Shown here piece by piece: positions 32,810 through 42,701 of a stretch of 64,000 nt of DNA. The position numbers were made by a program, and so were the translations under genes. The notes below the pieces were generated by a model. That model searched no databases. It had not been told where the DNA came from and saw only the letters and a program-made list of their open reading frames with translations. Each line of letters opens with the position of its first letter. The stretch's first letter is position 1. Source of the stretch: Agapanthus africanus (lineage: Eukaryota > Streptophyta > Magnoliopsida > Asparagales > Amaryllidaceae); assembly GCA_030015575.1 (NCBI GenBank), contig JASDDO010000014.1:169231911-169295910 (forward strand), in the 5' to 3' direction.

Positions 32810-34082
32810 TTTTCGTTCGGGTTTTGCATCAAGCACTTGTCTCATATAAATTTTCACGAATTATAAACACGAACTTAATAGGATTTTGAATTGTAACAGT
32901 ATACACTAGCATGTAGCAAGTAGGGTACTTGCCTGGAGACGCTTTGACGACGCACGGCAGCGGCAGCGGCACGAACGCGCAATGAACGGCATGGTTTGGG
33001 TTCACGGCCTCGGCTCGAGTTCGGGTTCGTCGTCGGAGTTGCCCGGGAATGGCTCGCGATCGCTGGAAGCGGAGTGGGGTGCTGTGGATCTCCTGGGAGT
33101 GTGCTGAGGTCGGCGATGGTTGGCGCTGGTCGCTCCGGCGGTGGCCACAGCGGGGAGGTGAAGTTTGTAGTGAGAGAGTGTGGTAGTGGAGGGGCTCGGG
33201 TTTTGGAGGTGATGGCGATGCAGAGGATGCAGAGGGTCGACGAGGTAGTGGGGAGCTCGTCGGCGTGATGATGTGCAGGGGAGACCCGGTGGTGAGGAGG
33301 GTGTGCAGGGGACTCGAGCTCGGTGGTTGAAGATGGTGAGGAGGGTGTGCAGACGAGGGGGTGAAGTAGTGGGTGAAGAGGAGAGAGATGTGAGGGTGGA
33401 CGACGAGGAGATTTGGGTGGTCGTCATCGTCGTCGTTGGGGTGCAGTGGGTTGTGGGGAGTGAGGCTGGGAGTTGGGAGAGAGGAGAGGAGTGAGAACGA
33501 GAGATCGAGAGTGAGGAGGGGGAGCGGGTTAGAGGGACGAGGAGAGGGTGAAGCGCGCGCGCGGTCATGGCCTTGAGGAGCGGGGGCGTTGGCGACGTGG
33601 GCGGCGACGTAGGGGCGACGTGGGGAGTGCAAAGAAAGGAGCGGGAAAATTTACTGGAAACGAGTGGGGAAGAAGGTTAGAGCGGGTCGGGTTTAGTTTG
33701 GAGAAGGCGGGCAGGGAAACGGGCTGGGCCGGCTTGGTATTTCTTTTGTTTAATTCATATTATTTTCTTTGGGTTGGCTGAGGAAGTACTGGGCTGGGGA
33801 TTTTTAATTTATTTTTTTTTCTGTTGGGCTTGGAGAGGGAAATTTAAGTTTAATTTATTTAGTTTTTGTTTGTTTGGGCTGGGGTTTTAGTGTGTGTGTG
33901 TATGTGTGTGTGTGTGTGTGTGTGTGTATAGTTTTGGTTTTTGATTTTAAAGGTTTTGAAAAATTAAATGCAAAAAACTTAAACAACCATTTACCTACAA
34001 AATCACGAGGAAAAAATAGGAAAACATTCGAGGACTTGGGAAAAATAGAGAAAAATTCTATTAAAGGAAATGGGGATTTACA
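32810..34082 (-). repeat. LTR fragment, minus orientation
   Basis: On the minus strand an LTR starts at 34082 (TGTAAATCCCC) and is cut at 32810 by the right end of the outer element. It has the same landmarks as 1-2166, including the CCAGGCAAGT tract (about 32909-32935). A (GT)n tract lies at 33893-33926. Confidence 0.75.
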
Positions 34083-35239
34083 TATTTAAAGGATCCATGT
34101 ACTGTTATCTGGTAGTGGGTATAAAATTGGTGTTAAATTATTGAAGTTCCAAACATAATACGATGCACTCAGGATGCATCGTCCAAACTGAATTTTCTGA
34201 TCATGCAGCCTTGTTAGCTTCATAATAAATTATAAAAAAATCGGATTGTGGCGTGCTTAGGCTCGTTGTGAAGGGAACTGAATAATCTATGAATCCATGT
34301 ATACGGTCACAGAAAATCATGTGGTTTAAATAGTGAAAACTGTATAGACTTATTATTCTGGACTGCAGTCCGGGGTAGCAATCCATGGGGGAAACTGAAT
34401 TCTAAGCACCTGTACACACCTGCTTAAAAATGAAAATGCGCGGAGCTACATATGGTAGCGTAGATAACTTAATTAGCTAACACCTGAAATCAGTCCCGTG
34501 CATTTTTACGGTCGTTTGGTATTTAAGTCGTATTTTAGAATGTCAGTGTGTTCTGCATTTTCTGCAGAAATGTTCAGTACATTGTCACTTTAATCTGGAC
34601 ATAACTTCTGATGTAGAGGTGAGATTGATAATCCGTTTGGTGCGTTGGAAACTTAACTGGCAGAACTAAATTTTATTCAACTTGGGAAAAAGCTGAATCT
34701 GCACATAATTACTGATAAACTGCGCGCGAAGTTGGGCTTCCAGTTCTGGAACTGGAATCTCAGAAATCGATCACTGCCTTCAAACGATGATAATTCTCTA
34801 ACCTGAACTCCGATTGACCTGAAATAAATTTTATTGCTTATATAATCCAGTGTGCTTCATATGCCCTTTATATTGTTTTGGTCAATTCTAAGCGTATGAT
34901 TTACCGTGAATTTTTCAAGTTATAAGGCATTAGTCGTTATAGTATAACGAATACCTATTCAGTGCATTTCTACATATTTTCTCATGCTTGAGTTATACCT
35001 GCCGCATAGTGAATCATTTGCATTGTCGGTATATTAATGATTAGTGATTGGGTTGTGGCAAATACGACCGTGATATTGATAAGTGGAAAAAGTGATTGAA
35101 AACGACAGTGATACGTATTGTCCACAACCTATCTGATTCATGAATACATACCATAACCTGGGGGAATGGGGAAATCAAGGTGGAATTGAACTCGTATTTA
35201 GCGAGGTACAGTGATTTAGAGGATGATCATTTGCTATCA

Positions 35240-35298
<59 letters not shown>

Positions 35299-35952
35299 TT
35301 TAGGTCGTGGGCCTAGCAGCACGGCTGACAGGGTTATGTCCCGGGCACAATGGACCGTAGTCTCGGGCATGCACGAGACCCTTGTTAAACACGAGTATCC
35401 TCTCCACCAATTGATTTCATGGACTTAATGACCGTTAAGTAGTGACATATATATTGCTTAGTTCACCGACATCTTACTCATAGTGCACTATTCATTTTCA
35501 GTTGATGTCATTATATATATGTTCTGCAATCCATTGTACTCCCCATGTTTAATACTACTGCACGCCTATTATACATATTTATTGCTATATGTGTCGCCCT
35601 GACGACCTGAGTGTGCATGCTCAGAGGACGAAGTGGAACCAGCCCAGGAGCAGGACTTATCTTTCGAGATTGTGGAGATCTAGACTGCACCACCAACGCT
35701 ACTTTCTTTGATTTCAGCATTTGTTATTGGTTAGTTGTTTATTTTGTGAAATAAATGTACCTCGAACTCTTTTAAATTGCAATGTAATAAAATCGTGAAC
35801 TATGATTTTTCCTTTACTCAAGCACTGTTTATTAACTACCATGCAATGCTAGAAGCCGAAGTGTGACTACGGCGGGATTATTCCCTGATCGTAGGAGCAT
35901 GGCTGGCCTAATCATTCCTCGTATCCCGTATTTTGTGAAGCGGGGCGTGACA
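34083..35952 (+). repeat. 3' part of an older LTR, plus orientation
   Basis: This ends with TTTTGTGAAGCGGGGCGTGACA at 35952, like the other plus LTRs. It is more diverged: the palindrome is reduced to CTGGACTGCAGTCCGG near 34361. No primer binding site follows, so it is a solo LTR or the 3' LTR of an element whose body lies left of the window. It contains an (AT)n run at 35244-35295. Confidence 0.7.
35244..35295. repeat. (AT)n microsatellite
   Basis: About 26 uninterrupted AT dinucleotides inside the old LTR. Confidence 0.98.
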
Positions 35953-36100
35953 AACTGTGAAAGTGTGCGTACTTTCCAATGTGATTGTATGACCGACCGT
36001 GAAAACCGTGATCAATTCAAGATTCAAGAATATTTCCGCACTCAAAGGTATGAGGTCGATGTTAATTATCGATTTACATTTACGCGTTAATTCCAACATT
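35953..36100. other. Unassigned flank
   Basis: Short stretch between the LTR end and the AT-rich repeat array. No recognisable gene. Confidence 0.4.
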
Positions 36101-36411
36101 ATCAAAAATAAAGTTAATATTGAACCTAGACAATAATGGTCATATAACCTCGACAGTTTTGTTCTAATTCTATGAATTAATATGTTCTAATTTTTTTTCC
36201 ATCACTATTATTTCTATATTTTTCTTCAGATAAGCAACTCTAAGCATAACAAAATTGTAGCGGCTCAAACATTATAAACTATTCAATTTTCTTTTATGAG
36301 CAGTAATTTATATTTGAACCTTGACAATAATAGTGATATGGCTAACAAGTTAAGATTTTTAATATTTTTTTTAATATTTATTTGTCAATAAAAGCCACTC
36401 TATTCCGAGCC
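36101..36411. repeat. AT-rich tandem repeat, left end
   Basis: Diverged units with the phrases GAACCTTGACAATAATAG and AATATTTTTTTTAATATTTA. The last unit is broken by CACTA1 at 36412 and continues at 42702. Confidence 0.7.
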
Positions 36412-36424
36412 CACTACTAAAATA

Positions 36425-36620
36425 GGGGGTTGTCCCTACGGATAACAACATCCGTAGGGGAAGATAAAGTTTGGCCCTACGGATTAATCCGTAGGGCCAA
36501 ACGGTTGCCCCTACGGTCCTTACATATTTATTTAAAAATTATTAAATCTTAAATTGTTGTTGGCCCCTACGGAGCCGCAAACCAAGAACCTACGGACTTA
36601 TCCGTAGGGGCATCTAAATA
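36425..36620. repeat. Left subterminal palindrome array of CACTA1
   Basis: Several copies of CCTACGGA and its complement, mostly paired as hairpins of the form CCCTACGGATNN..ATCCGTAGGG. Confidence 0.9.
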
Positions 36621-36679
36621 GGGATTTATGTAAAATGGCAGATCGATCCCTACGCTGATTATCTCTTATTTTCTCATCA

Positions 36680-37115
36680 CTGCGTGCGAACCCAAATCCC
36701 CAAACCCTCATCCCCGCCGATCGCCGTTCTCGTCGTCGCCGTTCTCGTCATCGCCAGCGCCAGCCGATTCGTCGTCGCCACCGCCTGCTTCTTCCTCATC
36801 TCCGTTCGTCGTCGCCACCGCCTGCTACTTCCTCATCTCCGTTCGTCGTTGCTGCCGATTCGTCGTCGCCACCGCCTGCACAGGTTAGGAAATCTTCAAT
36901 TAAACAAATTTTTGATTGTTTTAGGGCTACGGTTCATGGTTTGGGTACCGATGAGGCATCGGTAGGGGTTAGTGTTAGGGTTAGGGCTGGGGCTCGGGGG
37001 CTGCAGTTGCGGTTGGGGTTGGGGTCGGCAGGGGGTTGCGGTTGGGGTTGGGCTTGGGGTTAGGGTTAGGGTTGGGGTTCGGCTGGGGTTGGGGCTAGGG
37101 CTGGTGGTAGGGTTT
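36680..37115 (+). repeat. Leader exon with TCG-rich repeats and G-rich minisatellite
   Basis: A TCGTCGCC-rich leader ends in a plausible donor (CACAG|GTTAGG near 36883), followed by an intron-like start and then (GGGGTTN)n and (GGGTTA)n runs (36960-37115). CACTA2 has the same arrangement at 47880-48310. The short ORFs in it are repeat artefacts. Confidence 0.6.
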
Positions 37116-38272
37116 TCCCTGAAACAATCCCTTTGTACTCGTTTCTCAATTTAAAAAAGAAGGGTAGGATTTTTTGGAGAAGAAACCTTAATCATACGTT
37201 CGAAGAAAATCAGGCACTAGCCCTCTCTCTTCCATCTCTTCCTAATCTTCTTGTTTCGCACGCTCCATCCTACAATAGGCACAATCCCTAATATATTTTA
37301 GATAGACTTCTTAAAATTTGTTGAATAAACCATAGTTTTGTGTTTTGGATATTCTTTGTTGTTGTTTCTTGATTAAATTAAGATTTATCATAATCTTTTT
37401 TTTAATGAAAAAAGATAGTTTTTCTCTAAATTGGATTAAATATATAATGATTATGATATAAGTGAATTATTTTATATTTTATTTCGTATGGTTGTTCTCT
37501 AAATTGGATCAAATTGATTATCATCATGCAATAGATATTAATTATTTTAGATTTATTTAATATCGTAAATGAATCAAACAAATTAAGAATCTTTAAAATT
37601 CTATTTAAGATCATTGTCAAAAGTGACAAAGGAACGATATGATTTTTGTAAAAATCGATTGCAATATCTCATTGCTATCAAAGTTTTCAATGACTTCATT
37701 TAGATTCGTGAATTATTTTATATTTTATTATTCAAAACCTGGGGTTAGGATTGGGGTTGGGGTTGGGGTTAGAAACTGGATGTTGTTACCGCAGTAGATT
37801 GCAAAGGCTGATATTTTGCCAGTGAGATCACAAAATTAGGTAAATACATCTTTGACATAGCCCAAAAACAAAAGAAGCGATGTTGGAAAGCTATAACTGA
37901 GCGAGCTAGACACTGTTAAGAAGTTGAAGTTTCAAGAATTATAAAATATATTTGTGGAGCTTAATGTATGTATATGCTACCTGCCTTTATCTTAGCATAT
38001 CTTACATGTTGTTTTTCCGTCGTTAATCGTAAGAATTGAATTAGGAATCTAGGATGATGCAACTTAAGTTGCTTTATCTACTTTTATCATATGATTTTGG
38101 AAATAAATTTGAACATAGGATTATGACATTCTTTCTTTTTCTTTTCGTTATAACCTTTAACTGTTTTTAGCAATAAAATGTCCTTTAAACAAGAGAAGCC
38201 AGTGTCTTGTCAAGAAATTTGACTTTCTTAATTGTTTTAAGCTTATCTATTGATGTATGCTTGGTATTGTAG

Positions 38273-39275
38273 GCAGAACTTTACAGGGTGAGGAAAGCAT
38301 TTGATAAAGCTGAGCCATTATATTTAGAAGCCATAACTATTCTGGAAGAAGTGTTTGATTCTGATGACGTACGGTGTGCATATTATTTCAGTTGAAATTT
38401 ATTTTATTTTCTAACCTTGTAGACATGTATGCTTAGTAAGTAACTAATGTTAAATCTAATAATTTGTATAAATAGTTATTAATGAAGTTCAGTGAAGGGT
38501 CTTTAAGCCTTTTTGACTTTTTTTTAATGATATATACTTACATTATATGTGTAGAACAGATATAGTAATTCTGTTTTTTAATATATGATTTTATGTATTT
38601 TTACCTTTTTAGTCACCTAAATTGGATGATGGACACATTTGTCATTCTTTAAGGTTTCTTGCTTTTGCAGAGTAGGGGTTGCTTTACACAACCTAGGGCA
38701 ATTTTACCTTGTCCAGCGAAAACTTGAGCAGGCTCAAAAGTGCTATGAGGTATAAGTTTTTTCGAAGCACTTTTTTCTTTATGAATTTTTCTATTTTAAT
38801 AATATTTTTTCCATGAACCATGATACTTGATATGATAGTTGTTAATAATAAAGCATAAATTTCAAGGCAAGGTTCTCAGAACTCTAACGTTCTATTTCGA
38901 TAGATTTATATCTAAGCTTTAAGGCAATCAACTTTCATCTTTTATGGGCTATTTCTCATCTCCTTCCCCCAAAAGAAAACCCCTCTACTTCTATGTCTTC
39001 CCCTCCATTTCATATTTCCAGGTTCTCCCAAAAGAAATTATAATAACATGTCACATCTTCTTTAAGCAGCATAAGTTAATTGTTTATTTACCTATCAATT
39101 CCTATGTGATAATCTGTTCTATTGTCTTTCTGTTTCTTTTGGTAGCATGCTCTAAAGGTATGAAACAATGCTTGAATTCTCTGTCTTTCATCTCCGATAT
39201 AGTGGTTCTTTTCCTTTTATTGCTATATGTTGTTTATGTTTTGCGTAGATAGAAGGACATGTTCTGGGCTATGGT
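38273..39275 (+). pseudogene. Captured TPR-protein gene fragment (four exons)
   Basis: Exons with intact splice sites: 38273-38373, 38671-38749, 39146-39157 (12 nt) and 39249 to about 39275. Spliced, they stay in frame and read as tetratricopeptide repeats: AFDKAEPLYLEAITILEE in the first exon, GVALHNLGQFYLVQRKLE in the second, then HALK and IEGHVLGYG. This matches my memory of plant kinesin-light-chain-like TPR proteins (not searched). Both ends are missing, so no functional protein is possible. It is host sequence captured by CACTA1; CACTA2 lacks it. Confidence 0.75.
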
Positions 39276-39896
39276 GTGCTTATACAATGTATTATCTTAA
39301 GAAGGGTAATACCGTGTTTTTCTAATATGGATAATTTGTCATTGTTAATCCATCTTCCTGAAAACGGTTTATACGGAGGAAGTATATTTCATGGTACTTG
39401 AGAAAAATATATGTTGAAGTCAAAAGTTATCAAGATTTAAATGCTCCGCTTATAGTCTTCCAAGATATTTTATATTCCAAGGCAATGTGACAATAATTGC
39501 ATGCTTGTGCACGATTTGGTATGTAGATTCAAGGTTATGCATGGCTACGACCCTTTCTTATGGTTTCTTATCATAATTTTCTGTACACTTGTAGTTTATA
39601 AAGGCAGTTAGATCATATCACTATACGAAATATTGTATTGTATTCTATTGTGTATGGTGGATCACACACTAGAAACCAAGACATTGCATGCCTGTGCACG
39701 TTTTGGTATATTCCTCGATATGTGAAACAAATTTGATTTAATAAGGGAAAACTTAAAATAACAACCTTTATACTAAAAAAATTATATATGCTATTACTTA
39801 GTAGTTTATGGTTTTTAGATGCAAAATCCATTTGAGAAATACTTTTCCTACCCATTATTAATCCATATTCTCAATATAGTCATCATAACCTACACT

Positions 39897-40307
39897 TTAT
39901 ATGATACAGTCTAACATGGCCCATGGGTACGTCAGGGTTAAGGACTGGATGTATGTGAATTGGCAACAACGTATGCAACCTAAGTTCGTCACTGGAGTTT
40001 CTGCTTTCATTGAATTTGCACGCGCACATAATAAGAAGGAGAAGACAGTAATGTGGCAGAAGAAGAAGGAGAAGATAGTAATGTGGCAGAAGAAGAAGAA
40101 AATGGCATTCTTCTCTGTTTCAGCATCAATCTTCTGATATGAACTAATGATGGCTTTCACATTGGCTTTTCCTTTTAGAGACTTCTTAGTGTCCAATGGA
40201 AAGTATACATCAGATTTGTGCAGGTCAGGTTCTTTTATGACTTTCAAGAGTTTCAACTGATTCTGTAAATTACACCCTTGTTGGGTGATACTTTTACCAC
40301 TTCTCAC
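39897..40307 (-). other. Conserved minus-strand ORF, unrecognised
   Basis: An ORF beginning MRSGKSITQ recurs in CACTA1 (here) and three times in CACTA2 (51156-51482 minus, 51561-51881 plus, 53721-54041 minus). The first 65 residues stay open in all four, including FPLDTKKSLKGKA and VKAIISSYQKIDAE. I do not recognise it. It may be an exon of a captured gene lying antisense to the TNPA gene. Confidence 0.4.
39916..40137 (+). pseudogene. Transposase-associated domain fragment of CACTA1
   Basis: The start reads VKDWMYVNWQQRM...FVTGVSAFIEFA, which resembles the N-terminal transposase-associated domain of CACTA TNP2 proteins (W-M-Y, then G-V-x-x-F-I-x-F-A). After about 45 residues it runs into a Lys-rich simple repeat (two copies of a 30-bp unit). 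The Cys-rich part and the catalytic domain are missing. CACTA2 lost the W-M-Y part by a deletion. Confidence 0.55.
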
Positions 40308-40407
40308 TGCAGGTGCGTTCTCTAATATCCATTTTGAATGTAATATTATAGATATTCATGCCCGTTTATGTCAAAATTACTTATATTGTCAATGTTTGAT
40401 TGTCTAG

Positions 40408-41889
40408 TTGTTGGTGATGCGTCCATATCAGAGACAGAGGCCACTCCCGCTCCTCCAGGTATGTTTATATATCATATAGTGCATGTATATTGATTTAGAA
40501 TGCCATATCATAAATATACACACAATCCTTTTGCTCTTGTCAATTTTATAGACCAGTATGTGCTAAATATAATGTTCTGACAGTTGCTAGGGGGAAGGCA
40601 GCATTCCCCCTCTTTTTTACCCTTGATTATCGCTATACCGGTCCAAATGCCGAGAGGTTCGGCCGGTATATGGGGGATGAGAGCCGGCTCGTGAAGAACT
40701 ATCCACTTCACGTTGAGTGGGGCGAGCAGCACCGGCGCTCATTCGCCCTCTTCTTTGATCAGGCTCGGGTATTAATATATATTTTCATTTGTGATATAAT
40801 GCAATATTAAGAGTTATTTTCTAATATATCTAATATTAAGAGTTATTTTCTAATATTGCAGACAGCTCAGACCCTGGCGCAAGGTGGTACACCGAGTGTG
40901 CTGTCCGCATATCTTGCCGTCCACGGCACCTCGACATATCCCGCCACGGGCGAGCTTTGATATCTCGACGTCGCTACCCAGGAGTATTGCGTAAGTGTTA
41001 ATATTTATTCAACCCATATTTGAAATTTTAGTTTTGGAAGGTTCAAATTTAAATTTTATACTTATACTTTATTGCTTAATGTGGGTGTAGGAGCGGGTGG
41101 TTGAGCAGGCCGAGGCCTCGGGGATCGATTTTAACGGACAGAACGATCCGAGGCTGCTGACCCCAGTCCTGGACGCCGCACACGGACGGCACCGCGGAGG
41201 TTGGGAGAGAGGCCGAGGACTGGGCCCTAGCAGGGCCCATATGAGGTTGGACTCCACCCCGGCGGTTACTTCCTCCGTCTCCAGTGAGCAACGTGTCCAG
41301 CAGGAACTGGAGAGCTTGAAGACTACTGTTCAGGAGTTGAAGGAGATGCTGGTATGTATACTACTTAATAGTAAAATATCATGTCATATTATAGATATCA
41401 ACATATCCAATATTAGTACGTAGTCTGAGCTTATTTGGTTGTAGACTTAGGTTTGATTAATCATACATACATATCTAATTAAAATAAACTACGGTTTTCC
41501 AAACTAGATATCCAAATGGGGTTTCGAAATAACTTGATAATGATAAGAATTCGAATAATACACAGTTCTTACACGCTTATTACACACGTTAGATCCACAC
41601 GCGATGGGGTACATCGGCCGAGTCTCCACATGCATCTCCTTCGGCTGCGGCTCCGCAAGCCACTACATCGGCTGCAGTTCCGCAGACAGCTCCTATAGCT
41701 CCACCGCATGCTCAGACTCCCGCAGCCGCGGCTCCGCAAGCCACTACCTCGACGGCGGCTGCGCAGACCACATCGCCAGCTCCACAGCCCGCTCAGACTC
41801 CCGCACGCGCCGAATTGCATGGTTTATTGACCGAGGAGCAGGCGCGCCAGATTCTAGCGTTTATCAGAGGTGGAGCTGGACCCAGCTAG
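40408..41889 (+). pseudogene. TNPA-like gene of CACTA1
   Basis: Exons 40408-40458, 40584-40768, 40862-40990, 41091-41351 and 41593-41889 join in frame through GT...AG introns. The product has a Tyr/Arg/Glu-rich region (YRYTGPNAERFGRYMG, HVEWGEQHRRSFALFF), a short coiled coil (SSEQRVQQELESLKTTVQEL), an Ala/Pro/Thr/Gln-rich tract of repeated APQATTS-type units, and a conserved end (LLTEEQARQILAF) before TAG 41887-41889. The layout resembles plant Ptta/En/Spm-type accessory proteins. One in-frame TGA (40958-40960), probably from CGA, breaks it. Such proteins bind subterminal repeats. Confidence 0.7.
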
Positions 41890-42169
41890 GGTAGCTTTTT
41901 GATTCTTATTTTTTGAAACATTTATTTATTTATATGATACATATTGTACTACATTTTGAAACATTTTGGACGATATTGATATTGGTTTATATTTATATCA
42001 TATTCAGTTTTTTGATTTCTTTTGTATATTATATGCATGAGATGTGATTATGAATATTGCGATATATGTTGTGTGATGATTAATTTTATATTTGATTGAT
42101 GTATATATTATTGTGCACAGGGCGAGAAAAAATCAGGCAGCCCTTTTTTTAAAAAAAAACAGATAATAT

Positions 42170-42690
42170 GTACCTACGGATTAATCCGTAGGTACACATG
42201 TTGCCCCTACGGCTTAAACCGTAGGGGCAAAATATCAGAATTAACTGATATTTTCCCTCCCGATCTCAATTTCAGGGGATTGGGTGTGCCCCTACGGATA
42301 TCTCCGTAGGGGTAAACAAATGCCCCTACGGCGGTATCCGTAGGGGCAAAATATCAGGATTTCTTATATTTTGCCCCTACGGATATGTACCTACGCATGT
42401 ATCCATAAGGGCTATTACTTGGCCCTACGGAATCATCCGTAGGTACATGAAATCTATTTTAAAAAACCGTAAATAAAATAATTTTTTTGCCCCTACGGCA
42501 TAATCCGTAGGGAAAAGGTACCTACACATAACTCCGTAGGGGCAAGTTTTAGTCCGTAGGGGCATGTTCAGGGCTTCGACTTGCACCTACGGCGTTTGCA
42601 CCTACAGGTTATTTTTTCGCCCCTACGGATATATCCGTAGGGGCAGTGGTTTGCCCCTACGGGTAAATCCGTAGGGGCAACCCTTATTTG
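42170..42690. repeat. Right subterminal palindrome array of CACTA1
   Basis: A dense set of GCCCCTACGGAT / ATCCGTAGGGGC units in alternating orientation with 10-30 bp spacing, many forming perfect hairpins. It is denser and longer than the left array. Confidence 0.92.
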
Positions 42691-42701
42691 TAGTAGTTGC
42701 C

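Larger units (their letters stand above)
36412..42698 (+). mobile_element. CACTA transposon 1, 6.3 kb, TSD GCC
   Basis: The left end CACTACTAAAATAGGGGG and right end ...TTATTTGTAGTAGTT form a terminal inverted repeat; the last base is changed from G to T. GCC is duplicated on both sides (36409-36411 and 42699-42701). Subterminal arrays of CCCCTACGGA/TCCGTAGGGG palindromes fill about 36425-36620 and 42170-42690, as in En/Spm-type elements, where such motifs bind the TNPA protein. The body holds a TPR gene fragment, a short transposase-associated domain and a TNPA-like gene. No DDE transposase (TNP2) catalytic region was seen, so it is non-autonomous. Confidence 0.92.

Noticed and set aside
36972..37154. 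Gly/Leu/Val-rich ORFs in the G-rich tracts (also 48128-48385)
   Set aside because: They are translations of the GGGGTT minisatellite; frames are open on both strands because of the simple repeat.
36425..42690. CRISPR-like array of palindromic repeats
   Set aside because: The repeats are CACTA subterminal motifs bounded by terminal inverted repeats and target duplications in a plant genome. Unit spacing is irregular and no cas genes exist.
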